DNA from: Fibrella arboris
GTDB taxonomy: Bacteria; Bacteroidota; Bacteroidia; Cytophagales; Spirosomataceae
Assembly (NCBI RefSeq): GCF_041321095.1
Contig: NZ_JBGGWE010000011.1
Span: forward strand, 169,861 to 233,860
Length of the DNA: 64,000 bases
Reading direction: 5' to 3'
The notes under the pieces are model-generated. The model saw only the letters and a program-made list of their open reading frames with translations, ran no database searches and was not told the DNA's origin. Below, in pieces: positions 26,080 to 34,721 of the stretch. Numbering within the stretch: position 1 is the stretch's first letter; each line of letters opens with the position of its first letter. The position numbers and the translations under genes were made by a program.

Positions 26080-27168
26080 CTAGTCAGCCAGCAGATCAAT
26101 CAACCGTTGGTTGACATAGTAGGTTGTTCGGCCGTTCAAACTTGGCGTTAGAACACCATCTTCGGCCAGCTTTTTAAGATAAACAGCTGCTGTTTGCCGA
26201 TGCGCTAACTTTTGCCGCACTAAGAAATCAATTTTAAGGTACGGCTGTGCGAACATCAATCTAAGCAAATCCGGATTGTAGGATGCGCGCAGCGTTTGGC
26301 GCATCTCCTGCTCAATTTGATCCATCAATGCTAGAATGCGCTTGATCTTGGACATGGTCAGCTGAGCAGTTTGAGCAATTCCTGTCAACATATATACAAT
26401 CCATTCTGTCCAGGACTGTTGCTCAGTGACCTGCCTCAATAGCTGATAGTAATCGGTACGATTTAGGTTTATGTAACGGCTCAGATAAAGTACAGGATGA
26501 GGTAACAAATCCTGCTGTACTAAATAAAGCCCATTTAGAATCCGGCCGGTACGGCCGTTGCCATCCAGAAATGGGTGAATAGCTTCGAATTGGTAGTGAA
26601 TGAGTGCTAATTTGATTAATGGGTCCAGCCCATCAGTACTCTCTTCATTGATGAACTGTTCCAGAGCAGATAGCTTTTGGCGAACTACATCCTCGCAGCA
26701 AGGTGGTGTATACATCACTGCGCCTGTAGCAGCGTTGCGCAGGTTTGTTCCGGGCGTTTGACGGATGGCCGATCGGTTTTGCTTTATGGTCTGAACAACG
26801 TCAATCAGGGTATTCGTTACGATTAGGTTGTGTTGCGCCTTCATACGAGCTAGGCCTATGTATGTCGCTTCCCGATAACTCAATACTTCTTTTGCTGATG
26901 AATTTGCAGGAGTTTCGTCTATAGATGCCCTGAATAGTTCATCTTGTGTCGTAACAATGTTCTCAATGGCAGAGCTATCCCGACTTTCCTGTAGTACCAG
27001 CGTATTCAATAATAACATTGGGTCAGGCAGGGTAGCGCAGAGACCTTTCAATTCGCCCAGATACCGAGTTGCGGTTGTTAGTGCATGGACGACTACCGGT
27101 TGATAAAAATTTGCTCCTGGTGGTAGATCGGGCAAATCATTGTATGGTAATGCTCTATCATATGCCAT
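26080..27168 (-). CDS. Fic-domain protein, class II (self-inhibited)
   Basis: 362 residues. The Fic core motif HPFLDGNGRTGR (198-209) is complete, with catalytic His198. An N-terminal inhibitory helix carries SSAIEN (65-70), matching [ST]xxxE[GN] with Glu69, which blocks the ATP gamma-phosphate in class II Fic proteins. The C-terminal 80 residues look like a winged helix (RQKLAHRQTAAVYLKKLAEDG). Fic enzymes mostly transfer AMP to Tyr, Thr or Ser side chains; target unknown. The wing suggests DNA binding and self-control, and a perfect 31-bp inverted repeat lies 13 bp upstream of the ATG. Base composition is more AT-rich than the neighbours, a hint of horizontal transfer. Confidence 0.93.
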   Translation of the reverse strand: MAYDRALPYNDLPDLPPGANFYQPVVVHALTTATRYLGELKGLCATLPDPMLLLNTLVLQESRDSSAIENIVTTQDELFRASIDETPANSSAKEVLSYREATYIGLARMKAQHNLIVTNTLIDVVQTIKQNRSAIRQTPGTNLRNAATGAVMYTPPCCEDVVRQKLSALEQFINEESTDGLDPLIKLALIHYQFEAIHPFLDGNGRTGRILNGLYLVQQDLLPHPVLYLSRYINLNRTDYYQLLRQVTEQQSWTEWIVYMLTGIAQTAQLTMSKIKRILALMDQIEQEMRQTLRASYNPDLLRLMFAQPYLKIDFLVRQKLAHRQTAAVYLKKLAEDGVLTPSLNGRTTYYVNQRLIDLLAD

Positions 27169-27180
27169 TATGACGCTTAC

Positions 27181-27256
27181 TTTATGTCGATGTAATGCAG
27201 AATATTCGACAATGATAATCCCGTATGTCGAATATTCTGCATTACATCGACATAAA
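27181..27256. promoter_or_regulatory. Perfect 31-bp inverted repeat upstream of the Fic gene
   Basis: Arms 27181-27211 and 27226-27256 are exact reverse complements separated by 14 nt. Each arm contains ATGTCGA and ATTCGACA half-motifs. It sits 13 bp before the Fic ATG. It could be an operator for the winged-helix end of the Fic protein, a cruciform, or a small mobile palindrome. Confidence 0.7.
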
Positions 27257-27296
27257 AGAGATTCAATGTCGAAACGATACCCATCAAGGCATGCTA

Positions 27297-27325
27297 ATGT
27301 CGAAAAAATGGGAAATATTCGACAT
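27297..27325. promoter_or_regulatory. Second TGTCGA inverted repeat near the Fic gene
   Basis: ATGTCGAA (27297-27304) faces TTCGACAT (27318-27325). A further lone ATGTCGAAA is at 27266. The same half-site as in the large palindrome thus recurs over about 145 bp upstream of the gene. Confidence 0.5.
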
Positions 27326-27415
27326 CAAGGAATGCGTCATGTATAAACACTTAACATGACACATCCCCTGATGTATGAGGTTGGCCAAAAACTTACCATC
27401 AACGCTGGCGCTGGC

Positions 27416-29137
27416 CTATTTCCAGGTCACTTTCAGCAGCGACACGCCCTGGCGCGGTAAGGCGAAGGAGAGGGTGGCTTCGCCGTTGTTGACACGTACC
27501 TGTTCGGGGGCGGCGAGTTGCTGGAGTTGCCCTGCTTTTTCCAGTTCAGCGATCTGGCTGTTGGTTGGTGCTTGGGGCGACCCCATCTTTTTCCAGGCTT
27601 CGTACGAATTGCTATGCTGCTGGTCGATGCGGTAGTGCTGCACCGTGGCGGTCTTGCCGGGGATGCCCTTCAGATGAACCGATACGGGTGCGTCGGGCGC
27701 GGGTACGTTGTCGTCGTGGTAATGCCAGACCATCACCGCCGCCGATTTGGCCTCTTTGCTGGCCAGGGCGTTAATGTCGGCTTCGGCCCGCACGCTTTCG
27801 TCGCGAACGCGGGCGTAGTCGTAGGCCAGTTTGCTCGTCACCTCGACCCGGTTGGTGGGCATCATCCCGAACATACGGAACACATTCAGCACCGGTTTAT
27901 CAACGCCATTCGTGGCCAGATCGCGGAACCCACGAAACCAGGGCTGGTTCTCGAACTCGAACGCCCAGGTGACCGCCCCCGCCAGGTTCACGCCCCGCGA
28001 TTGCGCCAGGTCATACTTGCGGGCAAACGAAGCAGCGGTATAGCTCGAATACATGGTCCCATTCCGGTAGGCGTTCTGCGGGCTCATATCTTCTGAACAG
28101 GCCGCGCAGCCTTCGGGGTCCGACTCGCCGATGATGATGGGCAGATTTTTCAGGCTGGGGTACGAGGCCACCACTTCAAAACCCTTGTCGATGTCGCGGA
28201 GCTGCGTACCCATGTTCATCTGCACGTGGCCGTCAACCAGCTTAGGCGCTCCTTTGGCGTGGAAGGTGATGAAATCGAGGGGGGCGCCGGTTTTGCCGGT
28301 GACGGCGTTAGTTCCGTTTACGATATGGTCCATAAAGGCCTTGAAGAACGTATACGCCCCTTTACTGCCCGGGCCCGTCACTTCAGGACCGCCGATTTTG
28401 GCTGTTGGCAACGCCCGTTTCACGGCGTCGGCGGTATAGTCATAGAGCTTGATGTACTCTTCGGTGGTGCCTTTCCAGTAGCTGATATTGGGTTCGTTCC
28501 AGAGTTCCCAGTACCAGCTTTCCACTTCTTTTTGGCCGTACTTCTGTACCGAGTGTTTCACCCATTGATACACCAGTTCGCTCCATTTGTTGTAGTCTTT
28601 GGGCGGGTAGGCCCAACCCAGGTAAATATCATTGTAATTGTCGCCGGGTTTCCAGTGGTGGCGGTAGGGCTGTGGTTTTGTCGATAGGGCTTCGGGCATG
28701 AACCCGATCTGGGCAATGGGTTTCATTCCACGCTGAATGAAGGTGTCGAAAATACGGTCGATGATCGTCCAGTCGTAGATGGGGTTCCCGTTGGCATCTT
28801 CGGTATAGGCGTTGGTCGACCCCCATTTAAGGGCTGCTTCGCCATCGCCGGTAACGAGCAGGCTATGCACCCGTACATTCACAGGTACGTTGCTCAGTTT
28901 GGCAATCTCGGTCAAGAGCTTTTTGCCGTCTTTCATGTAGGTGTAATTCGGCTCATCGTAGCCAAACCAGGCCCAAATCGGCGTTAGCGGGCCTTTGCTT
29001 TTGGTCAGGTCGACGTTGATCTGAACGGGCTGGCCGGGGGCTGGCTGGGCAAGGCTGGTATAGCCGACGAATAAACTACAGGCGGTGCCCGCAAGAAGCG
29101 TAAGCGTACGGGTAAAGCTGGTTTTACGTTGAATCAT
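27416..29137 (-). CDS. Glycoside hydrolase family 39 (beta-xylosidase-like)
   Basis: 573 residues with a signal peptide (cleavage after GYTSLAQ). The acid/base region YWELWNEPNISYW and the probable nucleophile region IIIGESDPEG match GH39, as does the FGYDEPN opening of the barrel (pattern WxxxGxDEPN). A C-terminal beta-sandwich (about 480-573) follows. Family members hydrolyse xylans or glycosaminoglycans; the exact substrate is not visible. It is exported to the periplasm or surface. No SusCD pair accompanies it, so it is not a classical PUL. Confidence 0.85.
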   Translation of the reverse strand: MIQRKTSFTRTLTLLAGTACSLFVGYTSLAQPAPGQPVQINVDLTKSKGPLTPIWAWFGYDEPNYTYMKDGKKLLTEIAKLSNVPVNVRVHSLLVTGDGEAALKWGSTNAYTEDANGNPIYDWTIIDRIFDTFIQRGMKPIAQIGFMPEALSTKPQPYRHHWKPGDNYNDIYLGWAYPPKDYNKWSELVYQWVKHSVQKYGQKEVESWYWELWNEPNISYWKGTTEEYIKLYDYTADAVKRALPTAKIGGPEVTGPGSKGAYTFFKAFMDHIVNGTNAVTGKTGAPLDFITFHAKGAPKLVDGHVQMNMGTQLRDIDKGFEVVASYPSLKNLPIIIGESDPEGCAACSEDMSPQNAYRNGTMYSSYTAASFARKYDLAQSRGVNLAGAVTWAFEFENQPWFRGFRDLATNGVDKPVLNVFRMFGMMPTNRVEVTSKLAYDYARVRDESVRAEADINALASKEAKSAAVMVWHYHDDNVPAPDAPVSVHLKGIPGKTATVQHYRIDQQHSNSYEAWKKMGSPQAPTNSQIAELEKAGQLQQLAAPEQVRVNNGEATLSFALPRQGVSLLKVTWK

Positions 29138-29305
29138 GAGCGAAAAGGGTTTGTTATGGGTACGTAGGCACTGACCGCTTGCGCGATGAATACACCAAAT
29201 CGCCGTGCCTGGAACGAACCATCCACTGCGAAAGGCCGGGTACGGGTTATTCTCATAGCCGACCGCCAGAACAAACCGGTATTTTTACACAATTGCCCCT
29301 CCGAC

Positions 29306-29653
29306 ATGTACACCTTATACGCCATTCCGAACTGCGACACCGTGAAAAAAGCCCGCACCTGGCTGGCCGACCACGGCATTTCCTACCAGTTTCACGACTA
29401 CAAAAAACAGGGTATCGACCGTGCGACGATTGAGCGCTGGCTGACGCAGAAACCCTGGGAAGAGCTGGTGAACCGGGCTGGAGCGACCTGGAAAAAACTG
29501 CCCGATGCCGACAAGCCCACCGACGCCGAGGGTGCGATTGCGCTGATGCTGGAAAAAACGTCGGCTATCCGTCGACCACTGATCGAAGCAGACGACCAGA
29601 TCATTGCGCTGGGGTTCAAAGCTGACGAGTACGCCGACACGTTCACGGCTTAA
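29306..29653 (+). CDS. Spx/ArsC-family (YffB-like) protein
   Basis: 115 residues from ATG 29306 (MYTLYAIPNCDTVKKARTWL). Frames extending to 29186 exist, but the family begins here. The thioredoxin-like fold has Cys10 in NCDTVKKA, and the RPLIEADDQIIALGF block near the C-terminus is the family signature. Such proteins are related to arsenate reductase, but the single-Cys NCDT form is that of YffB, a glutathione-linked reductase of unclear substrate. It is 12 nt ahead of a globin gene and probably cotranscribed with it. Confidence 0.88.
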   Translation: MYTLYAIPNCDTVKKARTWLADHGISYQFHDYKKQGIDRATIERWLTQKPWEELVNRAGATWKKLPDADKPTDAEGAIALMLEKTSAIRRPLIEADDQIIALGFKADEYADTFTA

Positions 29654-29665
29654 TTTCCTCTACCG

Positions 29666-30073
29666 ATGACACAGGACACGCAAAAGCAAGTACTCGATTC
29701 GCCGGAGGCCGTCCGGCTGCTGGTGAATTCATTCTACGAGAAAGTCCAGGTTGATCCGCTGATCGGCCCCATTTTTACCGACGTGGCCGATGTAGACTGG
29801 GCAAGTCACCTTCCCAAGATGTACGCGTTCTGGGAGTCGCTGATCCTGGGCAACGGCGCGTATAACGGCCACCCGTTCCGGCCGCACCTGCTCATCAACC
29901 AGCAGCATACCCTCCGGCGCGAGCATTTCGAGCGCTGGCTCACGCTGTTTTGGGCAACATTGACAGAGCATTTCACGGGCGAAACCGCCGAGCAGGTACG
30001 TCAGCGGTCCTTACAGATCGCCTCGGTCTGGAACCACAAACTGGAGTATATCAACAACCCGGTTGGTGAGTAA
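29666..30073 (+). CDS. Group III truncated hemoglobin (second copy)
   Basis: 135 residues. LVNSFYEKVQVDPLIGPIF carries the B9-B10 Phe-Tyr pair, the proximal His is in REHFERWLTLFW, and WASHLPKMYAFWESLILG matches the group III E-helix region. It is closer to the family consensus than the copy at 23.5 kb. Likely role: O2/NO chemistry in the cytoplasm. It follows the YffB-like gene by 12 nt. A CcoI/FixI relic 0.5 kb downstream suggests the area once held microaerobic-respiration genes. Confidence 0.93.
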   Translation: MTQDTQKQVLDSPEAVRLLVNSFYEKVQVDPLIGPIFTDVADVDWASHLPKMYAFWESLILGNGAYNGHPFRPHLLINQQHTLRREHFERWLTLFWATLTEHFTGETAEQVRQRSLQIASVWNHKLEYINNPVGE

Positions 30074-30098
30074 TGGGAGGGTAATTTGGCTTCGGCCT

Positions 30099-30140
30099 AT
30101 TGCTTCGCGCGTCGTGCCCTTCAACTACGCACGAAGCAAT
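30099..30140. terminator. Hairpin after the second globin gene
   Basis: ATTGCTTCG (30099-30107) pairs with CGAAGCAAT (30132-30140), 9 bp with a 24-nt loop followed by AAAA. It lies 26 nt after the globin stop. Confidence 0.4.
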
Positions 30141-30262
30141 AAAACACTGACTGATAGCGCTTTTATCGGCAAAAATAACCCCCGAAACTGCCCCCTTTTG
30201 CGACGAAATTTGGCTTATTTACGTTATTATACTAGAACGTAAACAACAGGAAATTTCACAAC

Positions 30263-30499
30263 ATGGACTTACTTAAACTGCTCGACCCAACGCTGCATCA
30301 CACCACAACGACGGCCCCGATTGGCAAGCGCCCGAAGACCAATGGAACCGCCACGGCGGCCATGCTGATTCGTATTGCGAGCGAGATGCTGGAGACATCA
30401 CCTACCCTGCGCAAGCGCATGGGCATTACCCTCAGCGACCTGGCTGCTGCCGATAAGGTGCGCAAAGAATTGACCCGTAAAAGCCTGCCGGTTCAGTAA
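30263..30499 (+). CDS. Small basic protein (hypothetical)
   Basis: 78 residues, no signal peptide. A Thr-rich, basic N-terminal third (HHTTTTAPIGKRPKTNG) precedes a helical part (MLIRIASEMLETSPTLRKRMGITLSDL). A solid ATG is preceded by an A-rich leader (AACAGGAAATTTCACAAC) typical of this phylum, and a long palindrome follows the stop. No family recognised. Independent leader and terminator make a real gene likely. Confidence 0.6.
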   Translation: MDLLKLLDPTLHHTTTTAPIGKRPKTNGTATAAMLIRIASEMLETSPTLRKRMGITLSDLAAADKVRKELTRKSLPVQ

Positions 30500-30532
30500 T
30501 GCTGGCTGCTTGACGGGCTTTTGAAAGCATGT

Positions 30533-30574
30533 GTATGCGCACCCTGCTGACGCGCGTCAGCAGGGTGCGCATAC
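30533..30574. terminator. Perfect 42-nt palindrome
   Basis: Positions 30533-30553 and 30554-30574 are exact reverse complements with no loop (21 bp each, half-site GTATGCGCACCCTGCTGACGC minus none). It lies 33 nt after the small gene and before the P-type ATPase relic. It probably terminates transcription, though the absence of a spacer is unusual for that. Confidence 0.6.
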
Positions 30575-30610
30575 GTAATTTTCATGACAGAGCCCCGCAT
30601 TTATAAGTAC

Positions 30611-31112
30611 TCATGATACGCGCTTCCAGCGCATGCCGACCCTAGCCATCAACACCATGGTCGCGGAGCTAAGTGGCATCAGCATGGCGGCAACGACCGG
30701 CGACAGATGCCCCACCGCCGCAAACGATAGCCCAACAAAATTATAAAGTAGCGAGATGCCGAAACTGAATCGGATGAGGTTCATGGCGAATCGGCTGTAG
30801 CGCATGAACCGGGGAAGTTGCCCCAGCGCTTTAACGGCCGGAATGGCATCGCTGACCGGGGTAAATCGGAGTGCATCGTCGGTTCCAGCAACGCCCACGC
30901 TGGCTTGTTTCAGCGCACCCGCATCGTTCGGGCCGTCGCCTGCTCAAGGTTGGTCAGCGGCCGGGCCAACACTTCCGTAACAGCTTCCGAGGCGGGGGTT
31001 GTCAACGTACCTGTCTTGTCGAAAACGATCGTATCACAGCCAGACAGCTGCTCGATGACATCGGCGTTTTTGAGGTAGGAACCCCACTTCCCCAAGCGCC
31101 AGCCCAAACCAG
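30611..31112 (-). pseudogene. Relic of a CcoI/FixI-type P-type ATPase with internal deletion
   Basis: On the minus strand, from about 31112, GKWGSYLKNADVIEQL and IVFDKTGTLT match the region after the CPC helix and the phosphorylation site of heavy-metal P-type ATPases of the CcoI/FixI/CopA group. About 25 residues later this frame ends at a stop (30910). In another frame, AGDGPNDAGALKQASVG (the HAD hinge motif GDGxND) begins at the same place and continues through FVGLSFAAVGHLSPVVAAM to the normal C-terminus at 30611. So the N-domain between DKTGT and GDGxND is deleted, with a frame change at the junction, and the N-terminal half of the gene is gone. It cannot be functional. Confidence 0.85.
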
Positions 31113-31274
31113 CCGATACCCATTTGTCATGGTACGCTGGTTGGTCGACACTGAGCCGCCCGGGTACGTTGCGGGTTAAACGACGAACCGCTTTGGGTGC
31201 TGCACGCTGGTGCCCCCCTTCTACCGGGTTAGCTTTTCTTTCATCCCCATGCTTCTCTAACAGGTGATATGGCC

Positions 31275-31282
31275 TATTTTTG
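31275..31282 (+). promoter_or_regulatory. -7 box upstream of the M13 peptidase
   Basis: TATTTTTG matches TAnnTTTG, 41 nt before ATG 31324. The -33 element is not clear. Confidence 0.35.
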
Positions 31283-31323
31283 GGTTATCACCTCGATTCG
31301 TATCGAAGCAAAGAGAACACCCT

Positions 31324-33348
31324 ATGAAAAGACTAGTCTATTTCGCGCTGGCGCTAGTGTTGGCCGGAGCCTGTAAGCAAGGTTCTCTGATGAAGCCAAC
31401 GACCAAACGAGTAGTCCTGACGGGAATCGACGGGTCCCGAAAACCGGGAGATGACTTTTTCACCTACGCCAACGGCATCTGGTACGATACCGCCCGCATA
31501 CTACCCAGCCAGACAGGTGTAGGGTCTTATTCGTTCATGAATTACCCCCAGCGCCTGCGGCTGCAAGGGATTCTCGACAGCGTTTCGGCCGGCACTAACC
31601 CAGCGGGGAGCATCGAGCAAAAGGTAGGCGATTTTTATGCGTCAGGCATGGATCTGGCCGCTATCAATAAACGGGGTTACGACCCCATCAAGCCCGTGCT
31701 CGCCCGCATTGATGCCTTAACGGATGTGGCGTCCTTACTGACACTGGTGACCGACGAACAGAAGACAGGCAACGGCTCTATTATTGGCTTTTCGGTAGGT
31801 CCCGACAACAAACAGAGTTCAATCAATATTGCCCAGTTTTCGCAAACCGGCATTGGCCTGCCAGAACGGGATTATTATTTCAAAGCCGACTCGTCGACCC
31901 GTACTATTCAAAAGGCGTACAAAAATTACCTCGCCAGTTTGTTTCAACTGACAGGCACCGAAGCTACGGTTGCTCAGAAAAATGCCGCTGTTGCTTTCGA
32001 CATTGAAAAACAGCTGGCCACCGCCCATCGCTCGAATATTGGGCTGCGGGATGTGAAAGCCAACTACAACAAACTGGCGGTTGCTTCGCTGGCCAGCCGA
32101 TACCCCACCCTGCAATGGACAACGTTGCTGAGCCATTTGGGCCTACAGGTCGATTCGATCAACGTCAGACAGCCCGCTTACTACGACAAGCTGGATTCAT
32201 TATTGAACGCGGTGGCTATCCAGGATTGGAAAGTGTACGTAAAAGCCAGAACGCTGAACAACTATTCAACTTTCTTAAGCCAGCCCTTTGTAGACGCCTC
32301 GTTTGCCTACGCGAAAATTCTGACCGGACAGGCGGTGAAACAGACCAGGGCCGAGGAGATGACACAGTCGGTTGATCGGTCGCTGGGGCAGGCGCTGGCC
32401 CAGCTGTATGTGAAAAAATACTTCCCCGAAAACGCCAAGAAACGAATGACGGTGCTGGTCGAGAACCTGGAAAAGGCGTTTGAAGCCCGCATCAACAAGC
32501 TGGACTGGATGAGCGATTCTACCAAAACAAAGGCCAAGGAGAAACTGGCCGCCTTCACGGAGAAGATCGGTTACCCAGACAAATGGCGGGATTATTCGAA
32601 GGTGACCGTGAAACGAGACGCTTATTTTGAGAACCGGTTGTCGGTCATTAAAAATGAGTACCTCTACAACCTGGCTAAAGTGGGGCAGCCGGTCGACCGG
32701 ACGGAATGGCACACGACACCGCCAACCGTAACGGCCTACAACAATCCGCCGCTGAATGAAATTGTTTTTCCGGCCGGCATTCTGCAAAGCCCATATTTCG
32801 ATCTGTATGCCGACGATGCACTGAACTATGGCGGCATTGGCATGGTGATCGGCCACGAAATAACGCACTCTTTCGACGATCAGGGTGCTCAGTTCGATAA
32901 AGTCGGTAACGTAACAAACTGGTGGACAAAAGCAGACTACGCCAAATTCAAAGCAAAAACCCAGCAGGTAATCGATCAATATAACCGGTTTGTCGTGCTC
33001 GATTCGGTACATGTAAAAGGGGCCTTGACCGTTGGCGAAAATACCGCCGACATCGCCGGCGTCGCCATTGCCTATGACGCCTTCAAACTGACCGAGCAGG
33101 GAAAAGACACGACGAAACTGGACGGCTTCACGCCCGATCAGCGTTTCTTTATTTCGGTAGCCAGAATATGGCGGGTGAAAACAAGGGATGAGTTCTTGCG
33201 GATGTACGTAAACACCAATCCCCACTCACCGGCCAAGTGGCGCGTGAACGGCCCGTTGATGAACTTCACGCCTTTCTATAACGCATTCAATGTGCAACCG
33301 GGCGACAAAATGTATAAACCCGAACAGGAACGGATCACCGTCTGGTAG
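31324..33348 (+). CDS. pepO: M13-family metallopeptidase, lipoprotein
   Basis: 674 residues from ATG 31324, which gives a lipoprotein signal ending LAGACKQ. The zinc site HEITH is at 511-515 and the third ligand Glu572 is in ENTADIAGV, both canonical for neprilysin/PepO. The N-terminal M13 domain (DDFFTYANGIWYD) and C-terminal RVNGPLMNFTPFYNAFNVQPGDKMY are complete. It cleaves oligopeptides on the periplasmic or outer face. A Crp/Fnr gene follows by 36 nt. The pepO symbol is by family. Confidence 0.95.
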   Translation: MKRLVYFALALVLAGACKQGSLMKPTTKRVVLTGIDGSRKPGDDFFTYANGIWYDTARILPSQTGVGSYSFMNYPQRLRLQGILDSVSAGTNPAGSIEQKVGDFYASGMDLAAINKRGYDPIKPVLARIDALTDVASLLTLVTDEQKTGNGSIIGFSVGPDNKQSSINIAQFSQTGIGLPERDYYFKADSSTRTIQKAYKNYLASLFQLTGTEATVAQKNAAVAFDIEKQLATAHRSNIGLRDVKANYNKLAVASLASRYPTLQWTTLLSHLGLQVDSINVRQPAYYDKLDSLLNAVAIQDWKVYVKARTLNNYSTFLSQPFVDASFAYAKILTGQAVKQTRAEEMTQSVDRSLGQALAQLYVKKYFPENAKKRMTVLVENLEKAFEARINKLDWMSDSTKTKAKEKLAAFTEKIGYPDKWRDYSKVTVKRDAYFENRLSVIKNEYLYNLAKVGQPVDRTEWHTTPPTVTAYNNPPLNEIVFPAGILQSPYFDLYADDALNYGGIGMVIGHEITHSFDDQGAQFDKVGNVTNWWTKADYAKFKAKTQQVIDQYNRFVVLDSVHVKGALTVGENTADIAGVAIAYDAFKLTEQGKDTTKLDGFTPDQRFFISVARIWRVKTRDEFLRMYVNTNPHSPAKWRVNGPLMNFTPFYNAFNVQPGDKMYKPEQERITVW

Positions 33349-33384
33349 GGACTGGATACCTGGCAGAATAACCAGTTGAACAGC

Positions 33385-33972
33385 ATGGAAAAGGAACCGC
33401 TCTTGGCATTCATTCAGAAAAACGTAGCGGTTCCAGCCCATACGCTGCTGCACATTGCCGGTCATTTCGACGAAAAGGTCATTGGTAAAAACGACTATTT
33501 TCTGAAAGAAGGAACCGTTAGTAACGAATACCTCTTTGTCGTCGACGGGTTGCTGCGGGCGTTCACGTTCGATACCGACGGCAACGAAGTCACCACTTAT
33601 TTTTATTCGAAAAACCGGGTGGTTTTTGAGGCGGCTTCGTTTTTCATGCGCACTGTTTCTACCGAAAACATCCAGGCATTGACGGATTGCATGGGGTACG
33701 CCATCACGTTCGATAAACTAAACGGCCTCTTCCATTCCGTACCCGAGTTCAGAGAGTTTGGCCGGGCCATGCTGGTCAGGGAATTTGTTGCGTTCAAACA
33801 GCGAACGCTGGCCATGATCAATAAGAAGGCCGAAGAACGGTATATCGATTTGATCGAGTCGAACAGGGATATTTTTCAATATGCACAACTCAGATACATT
33901 GCCTCTTATCTGGGCATTACCGACACGTCGCTGAGCCGGATCAGGCGGGAGTTTTCAAAGCAAAGGCGGTGA
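33385..33972 (+). CDS. Crp/Fnr-family regulator
   Basis: 195 residues from ATG 33385 (MEKEPLLAFIQKN). An N-terminal cyclic-nucleotide-binding-like beta-roll (FLKEGTVSNEYLFVVDGLLRAFTFDTDGNE) is followed by a C-terminal helix-turn-helix (LRYIASYLGITDTSLSRIRRE). The cAMP-binding RxxxSA signature is absent, as in most Bacteroidota members, so the ligand is unknown. The start is 36 nt after the M13 peptidase. Confidence 0.9.
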   Translation: MEKEPLLAFIQKNVAVPAHTLLHIAGHFDEKVIGKNDYFLKEGTVSNEYLFVVDGLLRAFTFDTDGNEVTTYFYSKNRVVFEAASFFMRTVSTENIQALTDCMGYAITFDKLNGLFHSVPEFREFGRAMLVREFVAFKQRTLAMINKKAEERYIDLIESNRDIFQYAQLRYIASYLGITDTSLSRIRREFSKQRR

Positions 33973-34043
33973 CGTTTCTTGTCATTTGGCAAGTGTACCG
34001 CGCTGGGTATCAAGTTTCTTTGCCTATCAAAATCAGAAAGGCA

Positions 34044-34721
34044 ATGAACAACTTACCACTTTACATCCCCCTTATTTTTGGCCTCACCGTGCTGGCCGCG
34101 CTGTATCTGTTCTACCGGGCCTCCCATCGGTCAGGCACCTTTTTACTGTTGGCAGGCGGCTGGATCGTCACGCAGTCAATCGTCAGTATGGCCGGTTTTT
34201 ATACGGTCACCGATACCACTCCGCCCCGGTTGCCGCTGCTGCTGCTCCCGCCGCTCGTGCTGACGATCGTTCTTTTCGCCACCCGCAAAGGCAGCCAATT
34301 CATCGACGGCCTGAGCCTCGACTACCTGATCTTGCTTCACTCGATTCGGGTGCCTGTTGAGCTGGTACTCTACTGGCTTTTTGTCCAGAAAACCGTTCCG
34401 GAATTGATGACGTTTGAGGGTCGGAATGTTGATATCCTGTCGGGGCTTACTGCGCCGATCATGTACTACCTGTATGTCGTGAAGCACAGCATCGGTAAGC
34501 CGGTCCTGATTGGCTGGACTATTCTTTGCCTGGGCTTGCTGGTCAACATTGTCATGAACGCCGTTCTGTCTGTACCGGGCGTGTTTCAGCAATTCGCCTT
34601 CGACCAGCCCAATGTGGCTATCCTGTATTTCCCGTTTGTGTTGCTGCCAGCCCTGCTGGTGCCGCTCGTTCTTTTTTCGCATCTGGCCACCCTGAAGCAA
34701 CTGACGACTAAGCGGCGCTGA
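34044..34721 (+). CDS. Multi-pass membrane protein (hypothetical)
   Basis: About 225 residues from ATG 34044 (MNNLPLYIPLIFGLTVLAALY); an upstream start at 33969 overlaps the Crp gene and adds non-conserved residues. Six or seven hydrophobic helices are seen. No catalytic motif was recognised. It follows the Crp/Fnr gene by 71 nt, so it may be its target or operon partner. The last 14 bp overlap the MBL gene tail-to-tail. Confidence 0.75.
   Translation: MNNLPLYIPLIFGLTVLAALYLFYRASHRSGTFLLLAGGWIVTQSIVSMAGFYTVTDTTPPRLPLLLLPPLVLTIVLFATRKGSQFIDGLSLDYLILLHSIRVPVELVLYWLFVQKTVPELMTFEGRNVDILSGLTAPIMYYLYVVKHSIGKPVLIGWTILCLGLLVNIVMNAVLSVPGVFQQFAFDQPNVAILYFPFVLLPALLVPLVLFSHLATLKQLTTKRR

Noticed and set aside
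29186..29305. N-terminal extension of the YffB-like protein
   Set aside because: The family begins at MYTLYAIPNC; the extension is basic, unconserved in appearance and overlaps the GH39 promoter region.
32275..33225. Long antisense frame in the M13 peptidase gene
   Set aside because: The plus strand encodes HEITH and ENTAD motifs; the antisense product has none.
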